NCBI GenBank assembly: GCA_902599805.1
Contig: CACKGP010000001.1
Coordinates: forward strand, 147,191 to 211,190
Reading direction: 5' to 3'
DNA length: 64,000 nt
Source of the DNA: an uncultured Pelagibacteraceae bacterium
Lineage (GTDB): Bacteria > Pseudomonadota > Alphaproteobacteria > Pelagibacterales > Pelagibacteraceae
The notes below the pieces were generated by a model. The model saw only the letters and a program-made list of their open reading frames with translations. It did not search any database and was not told where the DNA came from. The number at the start of each line of letters is the position of its first letter. Positions within the stretch are counted from its first letter, which is position 1. Position numbers and translations under genes: made by a program. Below, piece after piece: positions 37,336 to 45,243 of this stretch.

Positions 37336-38445
37336 ATGAAAAAATTTGAAATTTCAAAAAATAGAAGAGTTAAAATAACCCCATACACCTCCAGATTAGA
37401 AAATTATGGAGTAGGTGGTTATACTGTTTATAATCACATGTTATTACCAACTTATTTTAAGTCTCTCGAAGATGAATATTTTCACTTAAAAAAAGATGTT
37501 CAATTATGGGATGTCTCTGTTCAAAAGCAAATTGAAGTTAGCGGTAGTGATTCTAATAAATTAGTTCAACTTATGACCTGCAGGGACCTAAGTGGTGCTA
37601 AAATACTCAAATGTTACTACGTTCCTTTGATAGATGGAAATGGTAATATGATCAATGATCCTCTGGTTTTAAAAGTAGAAGATATGAAATGGAGAATTTG
37701 TATAGCGGACTCAGATGTTTTACTTTATGCGAAAGGAATTGCTGACTCAATGAATTTAAATGTACAAATTCATGAGACAGAAATTTCTACTCTAGCAGTA
37801 CAAGGACCTAAATCGTTAGATGTAATGAAAAAAGTTTTCGGAGATGAGATCGGTAAGCTAAAGTTTTTTAATTTTAATTATTTTAAATTCGAAGACATAG
37901 ATTTTATGATATCAAAATCTGGTTTTTCCAAACAAGGTGGATACGAGATCTACGTTGAAAATTTGAAGTCAGGTCTTAAACTTTATGATTATATTATTAA
38001 AGTTGGTAAAAAATTCAATTTAAAACCAGGTTGTCCAAACGTTATTGAAAGAATAGAGGGTGCTTTGTTGTCCTATGGTAACGATATGGATAATAATGAT
38101 AATCCTTTTGAATGTGGATTAGATAAATATGTTAATCTAAATAGCAATATTGAATTTTTAGGAAAAAAAGCATTACAAAAAGCAAAGTCGGAAGGAATTA
38201 AAAGAAAACTAATGGGTGTAAAAATAAAAGGAAAAAAGATTAATTTAACAAAAGAAATAGAACTGATTAATGAAAATAAAAAAACTATCGGACATTTAAG
38301 ATCTGCCGTTTATTCACCCAGGTTCAAAATGATAGTCGGTATAGCTATGATCAACCTTGAGTATTGTAATGTCTCTCAAAATTTTAAAATAAATATAAAT
38401 AACAAAGAAGCACCAGGATCTGTCTGTAGTTTACCAATGAACTAA
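37336..38445 (+). CDS. dmdA: Dimethylsulfoniopropionate demethylase DmdA
   Basis: A GcvT-fold, tetrahydrofolate-dependent demethylase that converts DMSP to 3-methylmercaptopropionate and 5-methyl-THF. The 369-residue length equals my recollection of the Pelagibacter enzyme. N-terminal Arg-x-x-x-Thr-Pro-Tyr and Tyr-Thr-Val-Tyr-Asn-His-Met-Leu-Leu-Pro-Thr, then Trp-Asp-Val-Ser, Cys-Arg-Asp-Leu-Ser-Gly, Ile-Asn-Asp-Pro, Ser-Gly-Phe-Ser-Lys-Gln-Gly-Gly-Tyr-Glu-Ile-Tyr and Ile-Glu-Arg-Ile-Glu-Gly-Ala-Leu-Leu-Ser-Tyr-Gly match the DmdA pattern rather than classic GcvT. The paired dmdC/dmdB upstream supports the call. A related DmdA-like clade with another methyl donor is the main alternative. Confidence 0.85.
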   Translation: MKKFEISKNRRVKITPYTSRLENYGVGGYTVYNHMLLPTYFKSLEDEYFHLKKDVQLWDVSVQKQIEVSGSDSNKLVQLMTCRDLSGAKILKCYYVPLIDGNGNMINDPLVLKVEDMKWRICIADSDVLLYAKGIADSMNLNVQIHETEISTLAVQGPKSLDVMKKVFGDEIGKLKFFNFNYFKFEDIDFMISKSGFSKQGGYEIYVENLKSGLKLYDYIIKVGKKFNLKPGCPNVIERIEGALLSYGNDMDNNDNPFECGLDKYVNLNSNIEFLGKKALQKAKSEGIKRKLMGVKIKGKKINLTKEIELINENKKTIGHLRSAVYSPRFKMIVGIAMINLEYCNVSQNFKININNKEAPGSVCSLPMN

Positions 38446-38446
38446 T

Positions 38447-38731
38447 ATGAAAAGAGCAAAAATTTTTATACCTAGTAAAACAGCAATGCAATCGGGTAGG
38501 GGCAAAACCAAAAAATGGGTTCTTGCATTTGAGTCAAAAAATACAAAAACAAATCCACTAATGGGATGGGAGTCCGGAGAAGATACACTAGGTGAAGTAT
38601 CGTTAAAGTTTTCAACAAAAGAAAAAGCTATAGAATATGCAAAAAAAAATAATATTAGTTTCGAAGTTATAGAACCCAAAAAATCAAATTTTATAATCAA
38701 ATCATACGCTGATAACTTTTTGAAAGATTAG
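38447..38731 (+). CDS. NADH dehydrogenase complex I accessory subunit, NDUFS4-like
   Basis: A 94-residue protein of the ETC complex I (NDUFS4/18 kDa) family found in alphaproteobacteria and mitochondria. Visible signature: Ala-Met-Gln-Ser-Gly, Lys-Trp-Val-Leu-Ala-Phe, Pro-Leu-Met-Gly-Trp and the Thr-Lys-Glu-Lys-Ala-Ile-Glu-Tyr-Ala helix. It is separate from any nuo operon here and starts one base after dmdA. Confidence 0.88.
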   Translation: MKRAKIFIPSKTAMQSGRGKTKKWVLAFESKNTKTNPLMGWESGEDTLGEVSLKFSTKEKAIEYAKKNNISFEVIEPKKSNFIIKSYADNFLKD

Positions 38732-38732
38732 T

Positions 38733-39737
38733 ATGTGGAGAAGTTTTTTTACCGAAAAGAAATGGATGTTATGGTCATGGGGAGGTGCATTCTTTATTTT
38801 TCTATCTTTGCTTGCTCAAACCTGGATAGATGTTCAAATTAATGAGTGGTACAAAGGTTTCTACGATCTACTTCAAAAGGCAACCGAAAGAGATATATCG
38901 GAATTTTATGACGGTATTTTCTTATTTATGAAGCTGGCTATACCATACGTAATGATCTATACCGTCACTAATTATTTTACTCGATTATGGGCTTTTAGAT
39001 GGCGTGAAGCTATGACTTTTTCTTATATGCCATATTGGAAAAAAGTTGACGCTAAAGTAGAGGGTGCATCACAAAGAATACAAGAAGATTGTATGAATTT
39101 TGCCAAAATTGTTGAAAGTTTAGGTCTGCAGGTTGTTAGAGCAATAATGCTTTTAATAGCATTTATTCCTATTCTGTGGGGGTTATCATCAAATGTTGTA
39201 ATTCCATTTTTTAAAGATGTGTCCGGTTCTTTAGTTTGGGTTTCACTTACTGCTAGTTTGGGCGGACTAGTAATTAGTTGGTTAGTTGGTATAAAACTGC
39301 CAGGTCTTGAATATAATAATCAGAAGGTAGAAGCAGCATTTAGAAAAGAATTAGTTTATGGTGAAGATGATAGACAAAACTATGTTAAACCACCAACAGT
39401 ATTAGAGTTATTTACCGGCATAAAATTCAATTACCACAGACTTTTTTTACATTACGGTTATTTTGATCTTTGGTTGATTATGTACAACCAAACAATGATT
39501 ATAGTGCCATACCTTTTGATGGGACCAGGTTTATTTACAGGTGCTATGACGCTTGGTGTATTAATTCAAACATCCAGTGCTTTTAGAGAAGTTCAAAGTA
39601 GTTTTTCTTTGTTTTTGCAAAATTGGACGAGAATTACTGAACTAAGATCCATATACAAACGTTTAAATGAATTTGAAAAAGCCATAGGTTTTAATAAACC
39701 CTTGAGAAAACCGACTAAATCTGATGTAAGAGCTTAA
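38733..39737 (+). CDS. SbmA/BacA-like peptide transporter
   Basis: A 334-residue membrane protein of the SbmA/BacA family (ABC-type membrane fold without its own ATPase domain). The N-terminus shows Trp-Ile-Asp-Val-Gln-Ile-Asn-Glu-Trp-Tyr-Lys-Gly-Phe-Tyr-Asp-Leu-Leu-Gln. This is followed by Trp-Arg-Glu-Ala-Met and Arg-Ile-Gln-Glu-Asp, and a C-terminal segment with Phe-Arg-Glu-Val-Gln-Ser. About six to seven membrane helices. Relatives import peptides or affect very-long-chain fatty acids; the cargo here is unknown. Confidence 0.88.
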   Translation: MWRSFFTEKKWMLWSWGGAFFIFLSLLAQTWIDVQINEWYKGFYDLLQKATERDISEFYDGIFLFMKLAIPYVMIYTVTNYFTRLWAFRWREAMTFSYMPYWKKVDAKVEGASQRIQEDCMNFAKIVESLGLQVVRAIMLLIAFIPILWGLSSNVVIPFFKDVSGSLVWVSLTASLGGLVISWLVGIKLPGLEYNNQKVEAAFRKELVYGEDDRQNYVKPPTVLELFTGIKFNYHRLFLHYGYFDLWLIMYNQTMIIVPYLLMGPGLFTGAMTLGVLIQTSSAFREVQSSFSLFLQNWTRITELRSIYKRLNEFEKAIGFNKPLRKPTKSDVRA

Positions 39738-40636
39738 TGGAGATTTACCTTAAGCTTGTCGATGTATTTTTTCCTGTTTTCTTAGTTATTGGTATTGGGT
39801 TTTATTTTGGAAAAAAAAACCCTAAATTTGACACTGATTTCATTACTAAGTTAACTGGAACATTCGGAACACCAGCTCTAATATTTTATTCACTTACATC
39901 AACCGGCGTTAATCTTGAAACCTTTATTGAATTTTTCACTTATAAAATAATTATGGTATCTGGTTTTGCTTTTGTAGGGATCATTACGCTAATTTTAACG
40001 AAAAGAGATATTATTTATGAATTACCTCCTTTAATTCTTCCAAACAATGGGAATATTGGTTTATCTGTATGTTTATTTGCTTATGGTAATACAGGTTTTG
40101 GTATCGCTGGAGCTATTGCATCAGTAATAATGCTTTTGCACTTTACTTTGGGTATTTTTTTAGCAAAAAAGAAATTAGATTTTAAAATACTATTTAGAAA
40201 TGGCCCAATTTACGGAATTTTATTTGCTTTTATTTTTTTATATTTTGATTTAAAGGTTCCTATCTTTTTAGAAAACGCTACCCACTTGATATCTTATGCA
40301 ACTATATTTATGGTTTTAATGGCTTTAGGCATTGCTCTTACTAAATTAAAAGTATTTTCATTTAAGCTTTCATTAATAAACTCATTTACGAGAATGTTTT
40401 TTGGTCCAATTATTGGTCTTTTAATCATTTATGTCTTTAATTTGTCTGGGGTAGAGGCGGGTGTAATATTTATTCAAAGTTCTATGCCTAGTGCGATTTT
40501 AACTTATTTAGTAGGCTCTATGTACTCACCTAAAAAGGTCGTTGATAGCATCGCTAGTACTATTTTTGTGTCTACCACCATATCGTTTTTCACTTTACCT
40601 ATTGTCGTTTTTTTATCTCTCAAGTATTTTGTTTAA
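39737..40636 (+). CDS. AEC-family (auxin efflux carrier-type) permease
   Basis: A 299-residue polytopic protein with about 9-10 membrane segments. It has the AEC pattern Pro-Ala-Leu-Ile-Phe-Tyr-Ser near residue 48, Leu-Pro-Asn-Asn-Gly-Asn-Ile-Gly-Leu-Ser (about 100-109), and C-terminal Gln-Ser-Ser-Met-Pro-Ser-Ala. Family members export malonate, malate or other organic acids; the substrate here is unassigned. It shares one base with the SbmA-like gene (TAATG). Confidence 0.85.
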   Translation: MEIYLKLVDVFFPVFLVIGIGFYFGKKNPKFDTDFITKLTGTFGTPALIFYSLTSTGVNLETFIEFFTYKIIMVSGFAFVGIITLILTKRDIIYELPPLILPNNGNIGLSVCLFAYGNTGFGIAGAIASVIMLLHFTLGIFLAKKKLDFKILFRNGPIYGILFAFIFLYFDLKVPIFLENATHLISYATIFMVLMALGIALTKLKVFSFKLSLINSFTRMFFGPIIGLLIIYVFNLSGVEAGVIFIQSSMPSAILTYLVGSMYSPKKVVDSIASTIFVSTTISFFTLPIVVFLSLKYFV

Positions 40637-40890
40637 TTATTCTATTTTACCTTAAAGTATCACTTTAAGTTATTTAGTTATATAACTGTTTTTATTGAAT
40701 AAATTGATATTTAATATTTGTAATTAATCTCGAAACCAATGGTAACTCATAAAAAATAGCATATCTCAGGTTGTTTAACTGATAATAAGGTCTTGTATGT
40801 AAAAAATGGCTTAAAATAAAGCTTTCTAGAGTTTATTATTTATTAGCTTGCCAGAAAACTATCATTATTACTTAATGAAATAGGGGAGCA

Positions 40891-40944
40891 ATGCAGTATC
40901 AGAATATAGCGTTTAATGGGCCATATATAGGCCTATTTTTGTGA
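40891..40944 (+). other. Possible 17-residue leader-type ORF
   Basis: ATG at 40891 runs to TGA at 40942-40944. An AGGGGAG (40882-40888) precedes it, but only 2 bases separate GGAG from the ATG, closer than ideal. No larger + strand gene follows before the terminator at 41052. Could be chance. Confidence 0.2.
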
Positions 40945-40985
40945 TGTGTACATATAGGCTCTAATAGACCGCATAAAACCTATAT
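40925..40985. repeat. Short direct and inverted repeats (ATATAGG / CCTATAT)
   Basis: ATATAGG occurs at 40925-40931 and 40952-40958. The first is followed by CCTAT plus a T-run (palindrome ATAGGCCTAT, 40927-40936). A complementary CCTATAT lies at 40979-40985, also followed by T's. They could fold into alternative small hairpins. Confidence 0.5.
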
Positions 40986-41046
40986 TTTTAAAAAATTACA
41001 CCCTCAGATTGCAAAAAACGTTGAAAAATAAGGGTTTTTTGGCCAT

Positions 41047-41074
41047 AAAATACCCCTTTTTTAGGGGTTTTTTT
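41047..41074. terminator. Hairpin terminator, possibly bidirectional
   Basis: ACCCC (41052-41056) and GGGGT (41064-41068) form a stem with a TTTTTTA loop, flanked by AAAA on the left and seven T's on the right. It overlaps the stop codon (41061-41063) of the cupin-like gene on the minus strand and is strongest in the + direction. An upstream AAGGG (41030-41034) could pair with the CCCCTT instead, giving an alternative fold. Confidence 0.6.
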
Positions 41075-41471
41075 GATAACTTGAGTACTTTTTTGAACCT
41101 TTATTGGGACCCACAAATATGATTGTCCAGGCTGATTTACCCTTTGGAATCTTTAAACTATGTCTATCTGTACCCTTTCTATAACCGATATAGCCAGGCC
41201 CTCTCCAAAAAGTCCCGTTTTCCCTTGTTTCCCAATATCCACCCTTAACTACAATAGTCAAATAAGACCAATAATGGTCGTGTAAATCGCCTCTATCACT
41301 CTTTAAGATCTGATGAATGAAGATATTGAAAGGGAACCATTTAGGTCTTTTACGAAATAAGGGATAGTATCTAACCATAAAAGGCTCAGCTTTATCATAA
41401 TCTGGCCAGCTTGGACCTCTGTCCATGACAATTCTTTTTCTAGAATCGAACATCATTGTATATTTAATCAC
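41061..41471 (-). CDS. Cupin-like protein of unknown function
   Basis: A 136-residue protein, GTG start at 41471 (ATGs at 41456 and 41453 are alternatives). It shows a cupin-type beta pattern with Leu-His-Asp-His-Tyr-Trp-Ser-Tyr and Lys-Gly-Gly-Tyr-Trp-Glu. These are followed by Arg-Gly-Pro-Gly, Thr-Asp-Arg-His-Ser-Leu and Ala-Trp-Thr-Ile-Ile-Phe-Val-Gly-Pro, so likely metal ligands His, His and His. Similar small cupins occur in bacteria and, in my recollection, marine phages. It is divergent from the recombinase with 63 bases between the chosen starts, and may be island cargo. Function unknown. Confidence 0.65.
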   Translation of the reverse strand: MIKYTMMFDSRKRIVMDRGPSWPDYDKAEPFMVRYYPLFRKRPKWFPFNIFIHQILKSDRGDLHDHYWSYLTIVVKGGYWETRENGTFWRGPGYIGYRKGTDRHSLKIPKGKSAWTIIFVGPNKGSKKYSSYQKNP

Positions 41472-41534
41472 TTGACTTTAAAAATCATCTATTATATTAG
41501 TAGCGATAATTAATTGTTATCAATAGTAATAGAT

Positions 41535-42491
41535 ATGAATGAACTAGTTACAGATCTAAAAGCTTTACATGAGGAAACTTTAAATAACCTTAAAAGCTCA
41601 AAAGCAAGCAATACTATAAGAGCTTATAAATCAGATTTTAAGGACTTTGGAGCCTTCTGTGCTAAGCATGGTTTTAAATCATTACCTACAGAACCTAAAA
41701 TAGTGGCTTTATATCTGACTTATCTGTCTGGAAAAGACTCTAAAATGAGTACTTTAAGGCGTAGATTGGTCTCTATAAGCATGATTCATAAACATAAGGG
41801 CCATTATCTCGATACAAAGCATCCGATAATTATTGAAAACCTAATGGGTATTAAACGTACAAAAGGAAGTATTCAAAGGGGCAAAAAACCAATATTAATC
41901 AATCATTTAAAAGCAATAATTAAAGTAATAGATGAAGATAAAACTGAGGAAATTAAGAAAATTAGAGACAAAACAATCATATTAACTGGTTTCGGAGGCG
42001 GGTTTAGAAGAACAGAATTAATATCAATAGATTATGAAGATCTGGAGTTTGTACCTGAAGGTTTAAAAATCACTCTTAGAAGATCAAAAACAGACCAATT
42101 TGGAGAAGGGATGATTAAAGGACTGCCCTACTTCTCAAATAAAGATTATTGTCCTGTATCTCACTTAAAGAAATGGATAGATTTATCACAAATTAAAGAA
42201 GGTCCAATTTTTAGAAGATTTGCAAAAGGATCATCATTAACAAATCACAGGTTAACTGATCAATCAGTAGTTCTAATAATAAAAAGATATTTAGAAATGG
42301 CAGGGATAGATAATAAAAATTTTTCTGGCCATAGTTTAAGGTCAGGATTTGCAACAGTTTCGGCTGAGTCTGGCGCTGATGAAAGAAGTATTATGGCAAT
42401 GACAGGCCATAAAACAACTCAAATGGTTAGAAGATATATTAAAGAAGCGAATTTATTTAAAAATAACGCCTTAAATAAAGTTAAATTATAG
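41535..42491 (+). CDS. Tyrosine recombinase / phage-type integrase
   Basis: A site-specific recombinase of about 318 residues from the ATG at 41535 (an in-frame TTG lies at 41514). The N-terminal SAM-like core-binding domain has Thr-Ile-Arg-Ala-Tyr-Lys-Ser-Asp. The catalytic set is complete: Arg in Gly-Phe-Arg-Arg-Thr-Glu-Leu, Lys in Arg-Arg-Ser-Lys-Thr-Asp, His-Ser-Leu-Arg, Gly-His-Lys-Thr, and Tyr in Arg-Arg-Tyr-Ile. It lies beside the glycan block and marks it as a probable island. It overlaps the convergent fucosyltransferase-like gene by 11 bases; no flanking att repeat was found by eye. Confidence 0.9.
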   Translation: MNELVTDLKALHEETLNNLKSSKASNTIRAYKSDFKDFGAFCAKHGFKSLPTEPKIVALYLTYLSGKDSKMSTLRRRLVSISMIHKHKGHYLDTKHPIIIENLMGIKRTKGSIQRGKKPILINHLKAIIKVIDEDKTEEIKKIRDKTIILTGFGGGFRRTELISIDYEDLEFVPEGLKITLRRSKTDQFGEGMIKGLPYFSNKDYCPVSHLKKWIDLSQIKEGPIFRRFAKGSSLTNHRLTDQSVVLIIKRYLEMAGIDNKNFSGHSLRSGFATVSAESGADERSIMAMTGHKTTQMVRRYIKEANLFKNNALNKVKL

Positions 42492-43389
42492 ACCAGGACT
42501 CTGGCCAGAAATCTTTATTATTTGAAGGATTTAAATTGTCAGAAGGTCTTACACATATTTTATTAGGATTTTGGTTCAACCACGCACCCCACCAATGAAA
42601 TGAAGATGGGCTTACAATAAAATGTTTTGCGAAGCTAAATAAATAGAAATCATTTATATAGTCATTATTCTGAACAAAAATAAACTTATTTTTATCGAAT
42701 ATTTTATCAAGATCAGAAAAATTATTAGACCAAATAAAAAATTTTGGATTATCAATTTTATTTTCAAAATATGAGACAGCTCTATTAATATAATTAATAA
42801 TATCTTCTAATCTCATATCCTTTTTAGGTTCTCTTCCTCTATCGTTGAAGTAACTTGGTTCAACGAATCTATCTCTACGTACATGGATTGAAACTGAATT
42901 GCTTTCACTTAATAAATTAATAAATTTATTTCTATTGTTAATAAAAGAGTTTTTTATTTTGAATTCTTCAATTAATTCAGATTTAAGATCAAAAAAATAC
43001 TTTTCGGATTCAAAATATCCCTCAAGATAAACTGTTTTAGATAAAGGATTATCAATTTTTTCATAATAAGTTTTCTTATTTGAACCTTTCGGATCCGTCA
43101 AAAAAGCTTTGTTTTTTTGAAATCTATTTAGAGCTTTAATTATTTTTTTGTAATTATGAGTTATATAATTATCGTATTTATCAGATTTATCTGCTAAATC
43201 TCCTGTTAAATTAAAAGAATTTAATCCAAAAGCTCTCCCAAAAGTTCTGTTTTTAGCTTGAAAAAAACCAGATGTATTATCAATAAGCAACTTATAACCA
43301 AACCTTTTAGCTAAAGAGAATGCGTTAGCATACATAAACATTTGATTACCTAACCCAGCAGCTACTTTTACAATAATCTTTTTATCCAT
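42481..43389 (-). CDS. Glycosyltransferase family 11 (alpha-1,2-fucosyltransferase-like)
   Basis: A 302-residue GT11-type enzyme that would add a (fucosyl-type) residue from a GDP-sugar to a surface glycan. The N-terminus has Ala-Ala-Gly-Leu-Gly-Asn-Gln-Met-Phe-Met-Tyr-Ala. The GDP-binding motif reads Ser-Ile-His-Val-Arg-Arg-Asp-Arg-Phe, and Ser-Pro-Ser-Ser-Phe-His-Trp-Trp-Gly-Ala-Trp-Leu-Asn is near the C-terminus. It is the last gene of the minus-strand glycan block; the 5' end overlaps the GIY-YIG gene by 8 bases. Acceptor unknown. Confidence 0.88.
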   Translation of the reverse strand: MDKKIIVKVAAGLGNQMFMYANAFSLAKRFGYKLLIDNTSGFFQAKNRTFGRAFGLNSFNLTGDLADKSDKYDNYITHNYKKIIKALNRFQKNKAFLTDPKGSNKKTYYEKIDNPLSKTVYLEGYFESEKYFFDLKSELIEEFKIKNSFINNRNKFINLLSESNSVSIHVRRDRFVEPSYFNDRGREPKKDMRLEDIINYINRAVSYFENKIDNPKFFIWSNNFSDLDKIFDKNKFIFVQNNDYINDFYLFSFAKHFIVSPSSFHWWGAWLNQNPNKICVRPSDNLNPSNNKDFWPESWSII

Positions 43390-43654
43390 AATTTCTTATA
43401 AATTTTAATTTAATATCATTTCTTAATTTTCTATTTTTTTTTAAAAAGTATTCGTATTTTAAAGCCCTACTTTTATCTTTAAAATTTTTTTTATAAATTA
43501 ATTTCCAATGTCTCCCTTTTGTACTTTTTGCACCTTTATTTGAATTATGCTGATTTAATCTATTTTTGATGTTTTTTGCATATCCAACATAAGTTTTATA
43601 AAAACCTTTTTTTTTTGAAATAATCAAATAAACACTATGTGAGCCCGGGCTCAT
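43382..43654 (-). CDS. Stand-alone GIY-YIG nuclease domain protein
   Basis: A 90-residue single-domain GIY-YIG protein (UPF0213/YhbQ-like). Motifs are Ser-Val-Tyr-Leu-Ile and Thr-Tyr-Val-Gly-Tyr-Ala, Arg-Leu-Asn-Gln-His-Asn, Ala-Lys-Ser-Thr-Lys-Gly and a Tyr-Glu-Tyr-Phe-Leu-Lys-Lys helix with the catalytic Glu. It sits inside the glycan operon, immediately after the aminotransferase gene and overlapping the GT11 gene. Role here unknown; it may be a passenger. Confidence 0.85.
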   Translation of the reverse strand: MSPGSHSVYLIISKKKGFYKTYVGYAKNIKNRLNQHNSNKGAKSTKGRHWKLIYKKNFKDKSRALKYEYFLKKNRKLRNDIKLKFIRNYG

Positions 43655-44782
43655 TTAATAATTAAAATATTTTTTTATTGTCTTAACTACTTTTTCAGCA
43701 TCACTTAACTTCATATATGGATAAACGGGGAGACTTAAGCATTCTTTAGCCCATTTCTCAGATATTGGGAGACTTTCTTTTTTTACACTACCCCTTAATG
43801 CCCCTGCTCTATTAAGACTATAAGGATAATGTAATTGCGAACTTATACCATTTTTTTGCAAATACTTCAAAAGCCTGTCTCTATTTTTAACCCTTATAAC
43901 GTATAAATGCCTAGATGATCCCGGTTTAGTTTCTGTAGTTTTAACCTCACTAATAAATTGCAGTTCATCATCATAGTACTTTGAAATTTTTCTTCTGTAA
44001 TCATTATGTTTTTTTGTATGATTTACTTTTTCAAAAAGAATAGATGCTTGTATGGTATCTAATCTGCTGTTTAAGCCTTCATATTCATGAACATTTTTTT
44101 TGATGGTTCCCAAATTTCTTAATATTTTTAATTTACGGTAAAAATTTATATTATTAGTAGTTATCAATCCACCATCACCATAAGCACCTAGGTTTTTTGA
44201 TGGATAAAAACTGTAACAAGATAAATCAGCGTAAGAATGATTGAGTTCTTTTTTACAACAAGTTTCTTCATCTGCTTTGCCACAATTATAACAACTAAAC
44301 GCAAAATGGGATTGAGCACTATCTTCTATAATAAAAACTTTTTTACCTACAATTGATCTTAATTTTTTTATGTCAACCTTTTGACCATATAAATTCACTG
44401 GAATAATAGCTTTAGTATTTTTATTAATTTTATTTTTTACAGACTCCAAGGATATCAATCCTGTATCAGGATCAATATCGGCAAAACAAATTTTAGTTTT
44501 ATTTAATGCCAAACTTAGACCCGTTGATATATATGACATACCTGGAATTATCACCTCGTGTTTTTTTTTAAGTCCTAAAGCTTTAATAGATAAAATTAAA
44601 GCATCTGTACCTGTTGCACAACCAACTGAATATTTTACTTTAACTAATTTAGAAAATTTTTTTTCAAATTTTTCTACATTTTTTCCAAGTATAAAGTCTC
44701 CTTTTTTAACAGTTGATAAAAGAGATTTATTAATCTTTGATTGTTCATTTTTAGAAAATGGATTAACGTCAGTAAACTTCAT
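43655..44782 (-). CDS. DegT/DnrJ/EryC1-family sugar aminotransferase with Cys-rich insert
   Basis: A 375-residue PLP-dependent aminotransferase making amino sugars on nucleotide carriers. Gly-Thr-Asp-Ala-Leu, Ile-Ile-Glu-Asp-Ser-Ala-Gln-Ser, and PLP Lys196 in Tyr-Pro-Ser-Lys-Asn-Leu-Gly-Ala are present. Between Asp154 and Lys196 there is an atypical segment (about 163-184) with Cys164, Cys167, Cys175 and Cys176 plus Cys189; most relatives have a short Gly-x-Lys turn there. The downstream acetyltransferase suggests an N-acetylated amino sugar of the WbpE/WbpD or FdtB/FdtC kind. Confidence 0.9.
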   Translation of the reverse strand: MKFTDVNPFSKNEQSKINKSLLSTVKKGDFILGKNVEKFEKKFSKLVKVKYSVGCATGTDALILSIKALGLKKKHEVIIPGMSYISTGLSLALNKTKICFADIDPDTGLISLESVKNKINKNTKAIIPVNLYGQKVDIKKLRSIVGKKVFIIEDSAQSHFAFSCYNCGKADEETCCKKELNHSYADLSCYSFYPSKNLGAYGDGGLITTNNINFYRKLKILRNLGTIKKNVHEYEGLNSRLDTIQASILFEKVNHTKKHNDYRRKISKYYDDELQFISEVKTTETKPGSSRHLYVIRVKNRDRLLKYLQKNGISSQLHYPYSLNRAGALRGSVKKESLPISEKWAKECLSLPVYPYMKLSDAEKVVKTIKKYFNY

Positions 44783-44784
44783 AA

Positions 44785-45243
44785 TTAAATTTTCCTTAAA
44801 TATTTTGCTGGATTTCCTGCATAGATACCTTTTTTTTTAATATTCTTAGTAACTACTGATCCAGCTCCAATGACAGATCCCCTGCAGATATGAACAGGTA
44901 AAATTGTTGAATTGGATCCAATCAGCACATCATCTGCAATTACTGTTTTTTTAAAATATTTTGAGTTTCTATTTATTTTACCTTTTTTAAAATCATCATT
45001 TGTAAACATAGTTCCATGGCCTATAAAACAATTCTTTCCAATTTTTACTTTCTCGCATATAAATGAATGACTTTGTACTCGTGTATTATCACCTATATAA
45101 GAATTTTTTTGTATTTCGACAAAAGGTCCAATAAAAACATTTTTGCCAAATTTAGAACCATAAATATTTGATGGCTCTATAACAGTACAGTTCTTTCCAA
45201 ATTTTAAATTTTTAATCTTAGATTTAATCTTTTTAATTTTCAA
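44785..45243 (-). CDS. Left-handed beta-helix sugar N-acetyltransferase (WbpD/WlbB-like)
   Basis: A 152-residue hexapeptide-repeat acyltransferase. Repeated Ile-Gly-x-x-x turns run through the protein, with Asn-Val-Phe-Ile-Gly-Pro-Phe-Val-Glu-Ile-Gln-Lys. Ser-His-Ser-Phe-Ile-Cys-Glu and Gly-His-Gly-Thr-Met-Phe-Thr-Asn-Asp are followed by a C-terminal Tyr-Ala-Gly-Asn-Pro-Ala-Lys. This pattern resembles WbpD/WlbB, which acetylates a 3-amino group on UDP-sugar acids. It lies two bases upstream of the aminotransferase gene and probably acts directly after that enzyme. Confidence 0.87.
   Translation of the reverse strand: MKIKKIKSKIKNLKFGKNCTVIEPSNIYGSKFGKNVFIGPFVEIQKNSYIGDNTRVQSHSFICEKVKIGKNCFIGHGTMFTNDDFKKGKINRNSKYFKKTVIADDVLIGSNSTILPVHICRGSVIGAGSVVTKNIKKKGIYAGNPAKYLRKI

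Larger units (their letters stand above)
40637..41060. other. 424-base intergenic region at the left edge of the accessory block
   Basis: No convincing gene. It holds a hairpin CTTAAAG/CTTTAAG (40651-40657/40663-40669) just after the permease, with no strong U-tract. A repeat cluster of ATATAGG and its complement lies around 40925-40985, a 17-codon ORF at 40891-40944, and a hairpin terminator at the right end. This is by far the longest gene-free stretch in the window. Confidence 0.7.

Noticed and set aside
38431..38700. Minus-strand 89-codon frame opposite the NDUFS4-like gene
   Set aside because: The + strand product matches a known family, and the minus frame has no similarity or start context.
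40637..41060. CRISPR-like array or tmRNA in the long spacer
   Set aside because: The repeats are only 7 bases and irregularly spaced, and no tRNA-like ends or tag peptide frame are visible.
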